This document shows positions 8,255 to 17,151 of a stretch of DNA of 64,000 bases, one piece after another. The notes below the pieces were generated by a model. The model did no database searches, was not told the origin of the DNA, and was given only the letters and a program-made list of their open reading frames with translations. Made by a program: the position numbers and the translations under genes. Numbering within the stretch: the first letter of the stretch is position 1; each line of letters opens with the position of its first letter. This stretch comes from Hyphomonadaceae bacterium (GTDB lineage: Bacteria; Pseudomonadota; Alphaproteobacteria; Caulobacterales; Aquidulcibacteraceae): the NCBI GenBank assembly GCA_019753175.1, contig JAIELK010000030.1, positions 18,526-82,525 of the forward strand, written 5' to 3'.

Positions 8255-8881
8255 CTATGCCGGGGGCGGCTGCCGAGGCTTGAGCTCGAAGTCGATGGCG
8301 AAGCCGTTTTCGATCAGCCGCGCCACTCGGCCATAGATATTGCCGACGCGCACCCAAACGCCCAGGAGCGGCGGCGGACGCTTGGATCGGATCGTCATGC
8401 CAGCGAGCGAGAAGTCGAGCACTTCCCCCTCATAGGTCTCGCCGGTCTCGAACTGCAGCTGGACCATCTGCGATCCGATCGTGGCGTTCGAGGCCGCGGG
8501 CGCTTCGATGCCGAGGTCCTTGTTAATGGCTAACGTCAGTTGCTCGGTGAGCTTCTCGCGCTTGTGGGCGCTGAAGTCGAAGATGATTGCCGCGCCGTCC
8601 TCGCCCCGGCGGGCGATGTTGCCGGTGATGCGGCCGAAGCCCTCCAGGTAGATGACCACCCGCTCACCAACATCGGGCAGCACCGGCGCGAGGATACGCG
8701 CATCCCCGGGGGACATGTCTGCGGTGCGGCAATCGCGCTCGCGTCCGAGCGAGTCCAACATGCGGCCATTGATGGTCAACGGCAGGCGGCGAAAGCGGCG
8801 GCGCTCGCGCAGGCCGACTTGCGCGGCGGCAAGGCGGCGGGCGGCGGCGGCGAAGTCGAGCTTCTCGGCGGTGTTGCTCAT
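8255..8881 (-). CDS. Double PilZ domain protein
   Basis: 208 residues. The first PilZ domain has the c-di-GMP contact pattern RRRFRR at about residues 26-31 and TADMSPGDA at about 53-61. The second, at about 140-200, has DFSLAGMTI but no clear R-x-x-x-R, so it probably does not bind the nucleotide. PilZ proteins link c-di-GMP to motility, surface polymer or development. No signal peptide is present. It is divergent from the GMC oxidoreductase gene. Confidence 0.88.
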   Translation of the reverse strand: MSNTAEKLDFAAAARRLAAAQVGLRERRRFRRLPLTINGRMLDSLGRERDCRTADMSPGDARILAPVLPDVGERVVIYLEGFGRITGNIARRGEDGAAIIFDFSAHKREKLTEQLTLAINKDLGIEAPAASNATIGSQMVQLQFETGETYEGEVLDFSLAGMTIRSKRPPPLLGVWVRVGNIYGRVARLIENGFAIDFELKPRQPPPA

Positions 8882-9003
8882 CCTGCGTAAATGCGCTGTT
8901 CACCGTAAAGGTTTGCTTAAGCTTTGACGGTGGGGCAGGGGTTGGCTTGGCGGCGCGGCCAGCGCAAGGTCTGGCGCACGGGTGCAAGGGAAGAAGCGCA
9001 AAG

Positions 9004-10665
9004 ATGAGTTCAGGCGAGCGGTTTGACTACGTGATAGTGGGCGCCGGCAGCGCCGGCTGTGTGTTGGCCGGCCGGCTGACCGAAGACCCGAAGGTGACGG
9101 TCGCGCTGCTGGAGGCGGGCGGAAAGAACGAGTCGATCCTCGTGCGCATGCCTGCCGGGGTCGGCAATCTCATCGCCAACAAGGGTGAGTCGAACTGGGG
9201 ATTCGAAACGGTCCCGCAGAAGCACCTGGACGGACGGCGCCTCTATCAACCGCGCGGCCGAGGCTGGGGCGGCTCGTCAGCCATTAACGGCATGATCTAC
9301 ATCCGTGGGCACGCACGCGACTACGATCAGTGGCGGCAGACCGGCTTGACCGGGTGGGGCTACGCCGACGTGCTTCCCTACTTCAAGCGCTCGCAACATC
9401 ATGAAGACGGCGCCGACGTTTGGAACGGCGCGGGCGGGCCGCTCTGGGTTTCGCGTGGTCCCCCAGGCGATCCCGTCTACAAAGCGTTCATCCAGGCTGG
9501 GGCGCAGGCCGGGTTCCCGGTGACGCGCGACTTCAATGGCCTTCAACAAGAAGGTGTCGGGCCCTATCACCTGACGATCCGCGACGGCGAGCGATGGAGC
9601 GCCGCCCCCGCCTATCTGCGCCCGGCGATGCTGCGTCCTAACCTCAAGATCATCACCGGCGCTCACGCCACGCGCGTCTTGTTCGAGGGCAAGCGCGCGA
9701 CGGGTGTTGAGTATGCGGCTTCGCGCGGTGCGGTGCGGCAGAGCGTGCAAGCGGCGCGCGAAGTGTTGTTGTGCGGCGGGGCGTTCCAGTCGCCGCAATT
9801 GCTGATGCTCTCGGGCGTCGGCCCCGGCGGCGAACTGCAAAAACACGGCGTCGCGGTGTTACACGATGCGCCTGATATTGGCGGCAATTTGCAGGACCAC
9901 CTCGACGTGTCGATCATCTACGAGATGACCAAACCGATCTCGATGTATTCGAAGACCAAGGGCCTGCGTCAGCCGATGATCGGCCTGCAATACATGCTGA
10001 ACAAGCAGGGCCATGGGCGCACCAATCATCTCCACGCCGGCGCATTTCTGAAGACGCGCGGAGAACTAGACCGGCCCGACATCCAGCTCCACGTTGTCAA
10101 CGCCGTCATGATCGACCACGCGCGCGTGAAGGCCGACCGTGACGGCTTCACCGTGCACGCCTGCCAATTGCGGCCGGAGAGCCGCGGCGATGTGCGCCTG
10201 GCGTCAACCGACCCGTTCGATCACCCCGCAATTGACCCTAACTACCTCGATGCTGAGAACGACCGGCGCACGATGCGCGACGCGGTGCGTGTGGTGCGCA
10301 CAATCGCGGCGCAGTCTGCCCTCGACTTTTATCGTGGGCCGGAAATGCGTCCTGGAGCGCAAGTGCGCACCGACACCGAGATCGACGCCTGGATCCGACA
10401 GACGGCGGAAACCATCTACCATCCGGTCGGCACGGTGCGCATGGGCGCCGATGACAAAGCGCCGGTGGATGGCGACTTGCGGGTGCGCGGCGTCGACGGG
10501 CTGCGCGTCATCGATGCGAGCGTGATGCCGACGTTGATCGGCGGCAACACCAATGCGCCGACGATCATGATCGCGGAGAAGCTGTCGGACATCCTGCGCG
10601 GCAAGCCGGCGCTGCCGCGCGAAGAAGCGCCGATCGCCGAAGACGCGCGCAGCAGCGCTGCCTGA
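9004..10665 (+). CDS. GMC family FAD-dependent oxidoreductase
   Basis: 553 residues from ATG 9004. The FAD-binding GAGSAG is at residues 12-17. GMC signature 1 (RGRGWGGSSAING) is near 85 and signature 2 (CGGAFQSPQLLMLSGVG) near 258. The active-site His is in YHPVGTVRMG near 472, and the C-terminal GGNTNAPTIMIAEK is near 513. The family oxidises alcohols (choline, glucose, long-chain alcohols); the substrate is not predictable here. The closest styles are choline- or alcohol-dehydrogenase-like. The Pr6Pr gene follows after three bases. Confidence 0.94.
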   Translation: MSSGERFDYVIVGAGSAGCVLAGRLTEDPKVTVALLEAGGKNESILVRMPAGVGNLIANKGESNWGFETVPQKHLDGRRLYQPRGRGWGGSSAINGMIYIRGHARDYDQWRQTGLTGWGYADVLPYFKRSQHHEDGADVWNGAGGPLWVSRGPPGDPVYKAFIQAGAQAGFPVTRDFNGLQQEGVGPYHLTIRDGERWSAAPAYLRPAMLRPNLKIITGAHATRVLFEGKRATGVEYAASRGAVRQSVQAAREVLLCGGAFQSPQLLMLSGVGPGGELQKHGVAVLHDAPDIGGNLQDHLDVSIIYEMTKPISMYSKTKGLRQPMIGLQYMLNKQGHGRTNHLHAGAFLKTRGELDRPDIQLHVVNAVMIDHARVKADRDGFTVHACQLRPESRGDVRLASTDPFDHPAIDPNYLDAENDRRTMRDAVRVVRTIAAQSALDFYRGPEMRPGAQVRTDTEIDAWIRQTAETIYHPVGTVRMGADDKAPVDGDLRVRGVDGLRVIDASVMPTLIGGNTNAPTIMIAEKLSDILRGKPALPREEAPIAEDARSSAA

Positions 10666-10668
10666 GGT

Positions 10669-11307
10669 ATGCCGGTGCTTGTGTTAAGGGCGCTGGCGGC
10701 GGCGGCTGCGCCGGTCATTCTAGCGTCGGTCGTTTCGCAGGGCTGGATTTCGACCCAGGACATGATCCGCAGCGGCGGTGACGTCGCCGACGGCGTCTGG
10801 CGCTATCTGGGCTATTTCACCGTGCTCACCAATCTCCTTGTCGTCGGCGTACTGGCCGGGGCGGCGTTGGCGCCCGACAATAGAAAAGGGCTCAACGCGC
10901 CGCACATCGAACTCATGACTCTGACGTCGATTCTGTTCGTTGGCGTCGTCTATCACCTGCTGCTGGCCTCGCAATGGAATCCGCAGGGCCTGCAGAAGCT
11001 CAATGACGACGTGCTGCACACATGGTCGCCGCTTGCGTTCGCAGCATTCTGGCTGCTGCGTCCGCGCGGCGCGGCGAGGTGGAGCGACGCTCTGTTCGCC
11101 GCCGTTTGGCCGACGGCGTACTCGGCCTACAGCCTCACCCGCGGCGCTTTCGACGGACACTACCCGTACTACTTCATCGACCCATCGAGCATGCCTTGGC
11201 TGATTGTGGCGCGCAACATGGCGGGGCTGGTGCTGGCGTTCGTCGCCGGCGCCTTGGCGCTCGCCGCACTCGATCAAGGATTGCGCAAGCTTGGGCCGCA
11301 GAATTGA
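10669..11307 (+). CDS. Pr6Pr family integral membrane protein
   Basis: 212 residues with about six hydrophobic helices. Family features are YFTVLTNLLV in the second helix, the VYHLLL motif near residue 100, LHTWSPLAFA and the GHYPYYFID loop. Pr6Pr proteins resemble eukaryotic androgen-induced/AIG1 membrane hydrolases, but the bacterial role is unknown. It directly follows the GMC gene and is likely co-transcribed. Confidence 0.85.
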   Translation: MPVLVLRALAAAAAPVILASVVSQGWISTQDMIRSGGDVADGVWRYLGYFTVLTNLLVVGVLAGAALAPDNRKGLNAPHIELMTLTSILFVGVVYHLLLASQWNPQGLQKLNDDVLHTWSPLAFAAFWLLRPRGAARWSDALFAAVWPTAYSAYSLTRGAFDGHYPYYFIDPSSMPWLIVARNMAGLVLAFVAGALALAALDQGLRKLGPQN

Positions 11308-11344
11308 CATACGCCCGGCGCACGGGGGGCGCCGGGAGGAAATC

Positions 11345-11839
11345 ATGCGCTCAATCGTGATTGCGATGGCGCTCTTTGCCGTGGCGAGCCCGGCTTTGGC
11401 GCAGAACCCTGAAATGGACGCCGCCGAACAGGAGATGCGTTCGACGATGGCGCCGGCGGGCGCGACGGTGGAGCGTGTCGCCCCCGACGAAGTGCGCTTG
11501 ATCATGCCATCGGACATCACGTTCGACTTCAACCGCGCTGAGGTCCGCCACGAATTCAGCCCTTATCTTCGCGATTTGGCGCGCACATTGGCGCGTTATC
11601 CCGGCATGTCCGTCAACGTGGTCGGGCACGCGGACGCCATCGGTTCCGACAGCTACAACCAGCGTCTGTCCGAGCGCCGTGCGTTTTCGGTGAGCGACGT
11701 GCTGCGCCGCTATGGCGTCGACTATCGCCGCATTAGCTCCAGCGGCCGTGGCGAGTGGGAGCCGGTGGCGACCAACGCCGAGGAATGGGGCCGCGCCCGC
11801 AATCGGCGGGTTGAGATCAGCGTCAAATCGGCGAAGTAA
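11345..11839 (+). CDS. OmpA-family C-terminal domain protein
   Basis: 164 residues from ATG 11345, just after GGGAGGAAATC. A signal peptide ends in SPALAQ. The OmpA-like domain spans about residues 50-160, with ITFDFNRAEV, VVGHADAIGSDSYN and LSERRAFSV, and RNRRVEI at the end. This domain binds peptidoglycan. There is no beta-barrel, so it is a periplasmic cell-wall-binding protein. It lies 37 bases after the Pr6Pr gene. Confidence 0.92.
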   Translation: MRSIVIAMALFAVASPALAQNPEMDAAEQEMRSTMAPAGATVERVAPDEVRLIMPSDITFDFNRAEVRHEFSPYLRDLARTLARYPGMSVNVVGHADAIGSDSYNQRLSERRAFSVSDVLRRYGVDYRRISSSGRGEWEPVATNAEEWGRARNRRVEISVKSAK

Positions 11840-11841
11840 GC

Positions 11842-12378
11842 TCAGTCGTTGACAACGACCAATCTCGCCCGCGGCGGCAGCTTCGCCGCCGGCGGGTGTA
11901 GCGAACCCACGCGCATGTATTGAATCGGCCGGCCGTCGAGGAAAGGCTCGCCGCCTAGCGGCTGAAACATGCCCAGCATGCGTTTGCCGAGCAGCGGCAG
12001 GTCGACCTTCAGCGGCGCGAGCAAGAGTTCGGCGCCCAGCGCCTTGCCGCAGACCGTGTGCGCGGTCACCCGCACGATGCCCGGTTCGGCGGCGTCTTCG
12101 CAGGCGTCGATCATTGCGGTGACGAGGGCCAGATCGGGCGCGAGAAAGAAGCGCGCGAAATCATGCTCGCGCATGTCGCGCCCGAACAGGGCGACGAGTT
12201 CGCGGCCAAAGCTGCGGATCGGCATGCGGCCGTCGCGCGTGCGTTCGATCACGAACAGGCGCTCGATGACGTGATCGGCGCCGCCTTTCTTGGCGCGCCC
12301 GTCCGGCGCGCCGGCCAGCGCGCGGCCATACGCGAGCAAGGCCCGCGTGTCGGGGTGGAAGGTCTCTTCGCCGTTCAT
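11842..12378 (-). CDS. PAS_5 family protein
   Basis: 178 residues matching the small alphaproteobacterial PAS_5 type: the pattern RDGRMPIRSFGRELVALFGRD in the middle, followed by FFLAPDL, and GGEPFLDGRPI toward the end. These proteins have one PAS-like fold and no output domain. The ligand is unknown. It converges on the OmpA gene, leaving two bases between the stops. Confidence 0.82.
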   Translation of the reverse strand: MNGEETFHPDTRALLAYGRALAGAPDGRAKKGGADHVIERLFVIERTRDGRMPIRSFGRELVALFGRDMREHDFARFFLAPDLALVTAMIDACEDAAEPGIVRVTAHTVCGKALGAELLLAPLKVDLPLLGKRMLGMFQPLGGEPFLDGRPIQYMRVGSLHPPAAKLPPRARLVVVND

Positions 12379-12513
12379 GTCAGCGAGTGGTGAGCAAGGT
12401 CGGCGCCCTGGACTTGGGGGTCTCCCGCCCCGTTTCGGGCGCGCTTTCCCGCCTCAAGCTAATCCTGGTTCGGCTCTTGCTGTGCGTGGTGCAAGTTTGA
12501 CCAGAGTTCCGCC

Positions 12514-12603
12514 ATGAACGAGCCAATTCGGGACAGGGTGCTGCGATTGGGCTTGGCCGTCCTGGCCTTCGGCGTCGCGGCCTTGGGGTTGGCGTTGCTC
12601 TGA
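12514..12603 (+). CDS. Candidate 29-aa single-TM microprotein
   Basis: ATG 12514 to TGA 12603 encodes MNEPIRDRVLRLGLAV followed by a continuous Leu/Ala/Val/Phe helix to the stop. A charged N-terminus with one membrane segment is a typical small inner-membrane peptide. The ribosome-binding site is weak (CCAGAG). It lies 52 bases before gatB. Conservation has not been tested. Confidence 0.4.
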   Translation: MNEPIRDRVLRLGLAVLAFGVAALGLALL

Positions 12604-12655
12604 GGCGACGCGCCGCCGCTGGACAAAGCGCCAAGCGCTCCCCTAATCCAGCGCC

Positions 12656-14140
12656 ATGACTGAGCTCGACGTCCGTTCCGCGCGCGCTGACCAGCTGGTG
12701 GCGGGGCAAAAATCCCAATGGGAGATCATTGTCGGCCTGGAAGTGCACGCGCAGGTGACGTCGCAAGCCAAGCTCTTTTCCGGCGCCAGCGCGGCCTATG
12801 GCGGCGCGCCGAATGCGCATGTCTCGCTGGTGGATGCGGCGATGCCGGGCATGCTGCCGGTGATCAACAAGTATTGCGTCGAGCAGGCGATCCGCACCGG
12901 GCTTGGGCTCAACGCGGAAATCCAGCGCGTGTCGCGCTTTGATCGAAAGAATTATTTCTATCCCGATCTGCCGCAAGGCTATCAGATCAGCCAGTACAAA
13001 TCCCCGATCGTCGGCGAGGGCGAGGTCGAGGTGGAGCCCGACGGCGAAGACGCCATCATCGTGCGCATCGAGCGGCTGCATCTGGAGCAGGACGCCGGCA
13101 AGTCGATCCACGATCTGTCGCCGAACGAAACCTTTGTCGATCTGAACCGCGCTGGCGTTGCGCTGATGGAGATCGTGTCGCGCCCGGACATGCGCTCGGC
13201 CAAGGAGGCCGCCGCCTATTTCAACAAGCTGCGCGGCATTCTGCGCGCGCTCGGAACCTGCGACGGCAACATGGAGGAAGGCTCCATGCGCGCCGATGTC
13301 AACGTCTCGGTGCGCCGCGCCGGCACCCGGGAATGGGGCACGCGCTGCGAGATCAAGAACGTGAACTCGACGCGGTTCATGATGCAGGCGATCGAGTACG
13401 AAGCGCGCCGGCAGATCGAGATTCTGGAGAGTGGCGGCGCGATCGATCAGGAGACGCGGCTGTTCGATCCCGACAAGGGCGAAACCCGCACCATGCGCTC
13501 CAAGGAAGACGCGCACGATTATCGCTACTTCCCCGATCCCGATTTGCTGCCGCTGGTGCTGGACGAGGCTTGGATCGAGCAAATCCGCGCCTCGCTCCCC
13601 GAACTGCCGGATGCGAAGAAAAAGCGATTTGTCAGAGAATACGGGCTCTCGGCTTACGACGCCGGTGTGCTCTCGGGCGACAGCGACGCGGCTACGTACT
13701 TTGAGACCGTCGCCAAGGGTCGCGACGGCAAGGCGGCGGCGAATTGGGTGAGCCAAGAACTGTTCGGCGCGCTCAACAAGAAAGGCTTGGAGCTCTCTGC
13801 GTCACCGGTGAAAGCCGAGGCGCTCGGCGCGCTGCTGGACTTGATCAAGGACGGCACCATCAATGGCAAGATCGCCAAGGACGTGTTCGCCAAGATGATG
13901 GAAACGGGCGATGCGCCCGGCGTGATCGTTGAGCGCGAAGGCTTGCGCCAGGTCACCGATACGGGCGCGATCGAGCGGGCCATCGATGCGCTAATCGCCG
14001 CCAACCCGGACAAGGTCGACGACGTCAAGAAAAACCCGAAAGCATTCGGCTGGTGGGTCGGCCAAGCCATGAAAGCCACCGGCGGCAAAGCCAACCCGGC
14101 GGTGGTCAACGAGATTCTGAAGAAGAAGTTGGGAGTCTAG
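12656..14140 (+). CDS. gatB: Asp/Glu-tRNA amidotransferase subunit B
   Basis: 494 residues, full length. Seen: [13 protein letters not shown] at the N-terminus, the GatB/GatE core with [14 protein letters not shown], then [28 protein letters not shown] and [20 protein letters not shown]. The C-terminal YqeY-like tail has [10 protein letters not shown]. GatB phosphorylates and amidates the mis-acylated tRNA. It is unlinked to gatCA, which lie 8 kb upstream. Confidence 0.97.
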   Translation: MTELDVRSARADQLVAGQKSQWEIIVGLEVHAQVTSQAKLFSGASAAYGGAPNAHVSLVDAAMPGMLPVINKYCVEQAIRTGLGLNAEIQRVSRFDRKNYFYPDLPQGYQISQYKSPIVGEGEVEVEPDGEDAIIVRIERLHLEQDAGKSIHDLSPNETFVDLNRAGVALMEIVSRPDMRSAKEAAAYFNKLRGILRALGTCDGNMEEGSMRADVNVSVRRAGTREWGTRCEIKNVNSTRFMMQAIEYEARRQIEILESGGAIDQETRLFDPDKGETRTMRSKEDAHDYRYFPDPDLLPLVLDEAWIEQIRASLPELPDAKKKRFVREYGLSAYDAGVLSGDSDAATYFETVAKGRDGKAAANWVSQELFGALNKKGLELSASPVKAEALGALLDLIKDGTINGKIAKDVFAKMMETGDAPGVIVEREGLRQVTDTGAIERAIDALIAANPDKVDDVKKNPKAFGWWVGQAMKATGGKANPAVVNEILKKKLGV

Positions 14141-14319
14141 ATCGCCCGCGCCGCCAGCGGCGTGTAGCGTGCGACGTGTCCGGCGGCGCCGACAAGGTTT
14201 GGCGAGTCGATCGCAGAACGCAGGTGGGCTTCATAGGCGCCGGCGCTCAGCGAGGCCAAGCGATCACCGCCCGGCATGAACGCCTGCGTCATCACGCACA
14301 TCCAGATGTAGAGCAGCAT
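14137..14319 (-). CDS. Small hypothetical protein (60 aa)
   Basis: ATG 14319 is preceded by GGGGGAG at a proper distance. The 60 residues begin with a short hydrophobic Met-rich stretch ([15 protein letters not shown]), then a polar alpha-helical tail ending PLAARAI. The stop overlaps the convergent gatB stop by four bases. No family is recognised; the ribosome-binding site is the main support. Confidence 0.45.
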   Translation of the reverse strand: MLLYIWMCVMTQAFMPGGDRLASLSAGAYEAHLRSAIDSPNLVGAAGHVARYTPLAARAI

Positions 14320-14452
14320 CGGCGCACTCCCCCGCTCGAGCGATGGCGCGCAGAGTGCGGCGTCAGGGTTGATCAGCCGTTAACGCAGAACGCCGCCCGC
14401 AGTTGAGGGGGCTGCGGACGGCGCGTCTGGCGCGAGCCTGGCTGGCGGCGGG

Positions 14453-14941
14453 TTAGTGGCCCGACAGGATCACGCCGAGAATGACGCCAGTGGCGATGCC
14501 CACCAGCAGATATTCTTCGCGGTCGTCGTCATAGACGTAGTGATAACCGCGCGGCGGGGGGCGCAGGCGGTGATAGCGCCAATCCACCGCGTGGTAGTGG
14601 CTGCGATAATAAGGCGGCAGCACCTCGCCGCGCCGCCACGGCCGATAGTCGTAGCGGTAATGCTGCGCGTAATGGCGCGGCGGGCCGTAATACCAGCGGC
14701 CGTCGTCCCAATAGCCATTGTGACGGCGAGCGTCCCAGCGCTCATGCCGGCGCCCGTCGCGATAGCCTTCGCGGTAGGCGCGCCGCGCCTCGCGGCGATC
14801 CCAGCGGTCATCGTCGTCGTCGTGGTATCCATGGCGCCAGCCGCGATCATCACGATCGTCGTCTGCCGACGCCGCGCTCGCATATGCCAGCGGCGCCGCG
14901 AACATCACCGCCGCAAGCGCGGCGGTCGCTAGCCGTTTCAT
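14453..14941 (-). CDS. RcnB-like periplasmic protein, Asp/Arg/Tyr-rich
   Basis: 162 residues. A signal peptide (MKRLATAALAAVMFAAPLAY) is followed by a very polar region with many DDD, RRE and HYR runs. The C-terminal unit HRLRPPPRGYHYVYDDD and a final hydrophobic stretch (LLVGIATGVILGVIL) match the RcnB family. RcnB is linked to nickel/cobalt homeostasis in E. coli, but most homologues are uncharacterised. The His/Asp-rich part could bind metal. 133 bases separate it from the preceding gene. Confidence 0.78.
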   Translation of the reverse strand: MKRLATAALAAVMFAAPLAYASAASADDDRDDRGWRHGYHDDDDDRWDRREARRAYREGYRDGRRHERWDARRHNGYWDDGRWYYGPPRHYAQHYRYDYRPWRRGEVLPPYYRSHYHAVDWRYHRLRPPPRGYHYVYDDDREEYLLVGIATGVILGVILSGH

Positions 14942-15148
14942 CTCAACGCTCCCTGTTGCGTTCCAACCGGCTCTGCCGGATGTACGTGCAATGTCGGCGA
15001 GGCTGACGCGGCGAGGCTGAATCGACCCTGAACGCCGCCCCTTGATGGGTTAAGCTTCGCTTAGGTGTGGGTTTAGCGGGACGGCGCTTTGCGGCCGCTT
15101 GTTGGCTCCGGCCGCCTGCGCCATGTTGGCGGCTGAAGGAACGCGCCC

Positions 15149-15898
15149 ATGACCACCCCCATCGAACTCTTCTTCTGGCCCACGCCGAACGGCTGGAAGA
15201 TCAGCGTTGCGCTCGAGGAAATGGGGCTGCCTTACGTGATCCGACCGGTGAACATCGGTGCGGGCGAACAATTCGCGGCGGGTTTCCTGAAAATCAGCCC
15301 GAACAACCGGATGCCAGCGATTGCCGATCCCGACGGCCCAAACGGCGAACCGATCTCCGTCTTCGAGTCCGGCGCCATTCTGCAGTATCTGGGTCGCAAG
15401 ACGGGGCAGTTCTATCCGAAGGATGAACGGGCGCGCGTCACCGTTGACGAGTGGTTGTTCTGGCAGATGGCCGGTGTCGGCCCGATGTTCGGGCAGGCCA
15501 GCCACTTCCGCAATTATGCGCCCAAGCTGGTGGATGACCCCGCGAAGATCGAATACGCGGTGACCCGGTACAACAATGAAGTGAACCGGCTCATCGGCGT
15601 CCTTAATCGCCGCTTAAGCGACCGCGCTTTCGTCGCCGACGACTATTCCATCGCCGACATGGCGCTTTATCCGTGGGTGAAGCTGGCCGGCATCTTCGGC
15701 CAGGACATGAGCACGTTTGCGCACGTGACGGCGTGGCTGGATCGCGTCGCCGCCCGGCCCGGCGTTCAGCGCGGTATGGCCGCGGGCGCCGAACTGCGCC
15801 GCCCCCCGCCCAGCGAGGAAGAAGTCAAGCGTGTGGCGCAATCGCTGTTCGGGCAGACGGCGGCCTCGACGGCCGAGGCGGCCTCGAAACAAGGCTGA
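15149..15898 (+). CDS. Glutathione S-transferase, YfcG/Ure2-like
   Basis: 249 residues. The N-terminal thioredoxin-like domain has PNGWKISVALEEMGLPY and NRMPAIADPDG and FESGAILQYLG, the glutathione-binding signatures. The C-terminal helical domain includes WLFWQMAGVGPMFGQ and the DYSIADMALYPWV motif. This layout is that of the nu-class YfcG-type disulfide reductases/GSTs. A short C-terminal tail rich in Ala and Ser is unusual but may be a linker. Confidence 0.93.
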   Translation: MTTPIELFFWPTPNGWKISVALEEMGLPYVIRPVNIGAGEQFAAGFLKISPNNRMPAIADPDGPNGEPISVFESGAILQYLGRKTGQFYPKDERARVTVDEWLFWQMAGVGPMFGQASHFRNYAPKLVDDPAKIEYAVTRYNNEVNRLIGVLNRRLSDRAFVADDYSIADMALYPWVKLAGIFGQDMSTFAHVTAWLDRVAARPGVQRGMAAGAELRRPPPSEEEVKRVAQSLFGQTAASTAEAASKQG

Positions 15899-15939
15899 CG
15901 CCGCTTAAGCTTATCGCAATTTATGCATGGCATTGCTCT

Positions 15940-15972
15940 CCCACGCCGTCGTCAAAACGACGGCGGTGTGGG
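15940..15972. repeat. Strong hairpin between GST and Sel1 genes
   Basis: CCCAC (15940-15944) and CCGTCGT (15946-15952), loop CAAA, ACGACGG (15957-15963) and GTGGG (15968-15972). No T-run follows on either strand, so it may be a factor-assisted terminator or RNA-stability element for the GST transcript. Confidence 0.4.
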
Positions 15973-16034
15973 GTGGAACGGATGACGTCATAAGGCGCAG
16001 CGTTCCTGGACTTGAGACCAAGGGAGCGGCCAAA

Positions 16035-16304
16035 ATGGCGTTCACAGATCACGAAATCGCCGAGGCGCATGAAGCGGCGCGCATCGGCGGTGATTGCGAC
16101 AATCTTTACAAGCTGGGTCTGATCTATTCGATCGGCGACACGGTCGACCTGATCCAGGCGCACATGTGGTTCAATCTGGCCGCCGCGCGCGGCTCGGATG
16201 CGGCCAAGGAGTGCCGCCGCGAGCTGGCTGACCAGATGTCGAAGGACGACATCGCGACCGCGCAGAAGCGCGCCCGCGAGTGGCTATCGATTAAGCACCA
16301 TTGA
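16035..16304 (+). CDS. Sel1-repeat-like small protein
   Basis: 89 residues from ATG 16035, with GGGAG about eight bases upstream. The core NLYKLGLIYSIGDT and AHMWFNLAAARGSDAAKE matches a Sel1/TPR-like helical hairpin (A-x-x-W-x-x-x-A-A-x-x-G). The tail has a further helix with AQKRAREWLS. Sel1-like proteins are adaptors; no partner is evident. Upstream in-frame sequence to 15927 is not coding. Confidence 0.78.
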   Translation: MAFTDHEIAEAHEAARIGGDCDNLYKLGLIYSIGDTVDLIQAHMWFNLAAARGSDAAKECRRELADQMSKDDIATAQKRAREWLSIKHH

Positions 16305-16432
16305 ACCGGCGAGGGCGGGCGTACGCCCGCCCAGACAGGGGTCCCGTCGTCGCGCTGGGCTCTCGCGAGCCCCGCCGTTGCCTGCGTCACGCTTGCGAGG
16401 CGCGGCCAGTCCGTTTAAGCGGGTGACCCGCT

Positions 16433-16523
16433 GGAGACGTGGCCGAGTGGCTGAAGGCGGCGCCTTGCTAAGGCGTTATACTCGAACAGGGTATCCAGGG
16501 TTCGAATCCCTGCGTCTCCGCCA
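16433..16523 (+). tRNA. tRNA-Ser (anticodon GCT)
   Basis: 91 bases with the acceptor stem GGAGACG/CGTCTCC, discriminator G and encoded CCA at 16521-16523. The anticodon loop reads CTTGCTAAG, giving GCT for serine AGC/AGU codons. A long variable arm (TATACTCGAACAGGGTATC) and the T-loop GGTTCGAATCC are present, as expected for a class II tRNA. Confidence 0.97.
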
Positions 16524-16551
16524 GCCCGCGCAGCGCGGCGCGTTGCGCCAT

Positions 16552-17148
16552 TCACGCAGTAGGCGGGCAGTCGACCCCGCCGAACTCATCTTCCCAGTGC
16601 TTGCGGCACAGCGAGACATAGACGTCTTTCTGAAGCTCAACCTGCTCCCCAGCGGTGGCCGCGCGGCCGGAGGCGTCGCGGCGCAGCACCATGGTCGCTT
16701 TCGCGCCGCAATGGCAAATGGTGCGCACCTCGCGCAGGCTGTCGGCGATGGCGAGCAGTTCCGCAGAGCCCTCGAACAGTTCGCCGCGGAAGTCAGTGCG
16801 AAGCCCATAGCAGAGCACCGGGATTTTCAGCCGGTCCGCGACGCGCGCGAGTTGCCAGACCTGCGCGCGCGTGAGGAATTGCGCCTCGTCGACGAAGACG
16901 CAGTCGACCTTCGCCGCTTCATGCTCGCGCGCCACCCACGCATAGAGATCGTCGTTGGCGTCGAACAGCTCCGCCTCGGCGCGAACGCCGATCCGTGAGC
17001 AAATCTGGCCACTCTCCAACTCGGCGTAGAGTGCGGAAGTGAACAAGAGGGTGCGCATGCCGCGCTCGCGATAATTGTACGACGCTTGGAGCAGGATCGT
17101 GGACTTGCCGGCGTTCATCGCCGCATAGGAGAAATAGAGTTTCGCCAT
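16552..17148 (-). CDS. tdk: Thymidine kinase
   Basis: 198 residues. Walker A is MNAGKSTILLQ at about residues 11-21, and the Walker B/catalytic strand is CVFVDEAQFL at about 84-93. Zinc-binding cysteines are in ICHCGAKATM and the C-terminal CRKHWE. The type II enzyme phosphorylates thymidine in salvage. It is the last gene of a five-gene minus-strand operon, three bases after the oxygenase gene stop. Confidence 0.96.
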   Translation of the reverse strand: MAKLYFSYAAMNAGKSTILLQASYNYRERGMRTLLFTSALYAELESGQICSRIGVRAEAELFDANDDLYAWVAREHEAAKVDCVFVDEAQFLTRAQVWQLARVADRLKIPVLCYGLRTDFRGELFEGSAELLAIADSLREVRTICHCGAKATMVLRRDASGRAATAGEQVELQKDVYVSLCRKHWEDEFGGVDCPPTA

Positions 17149-17151
17149 GCG

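Noticed and set aside
12380..13756. 458-codon minus-strand frame opposite gatB
   Set aside because: Its composition is that of an antisense frame and gatB is clear on the other strand.
16313..16332. Perfect 20-base palindrome GGGCGGGCG-TA-CGCCCGCCC upstream of tRNA-Ser
   Set aside because: No T-run and no clear transcript to end; not supported as a terminator or operator on its own.
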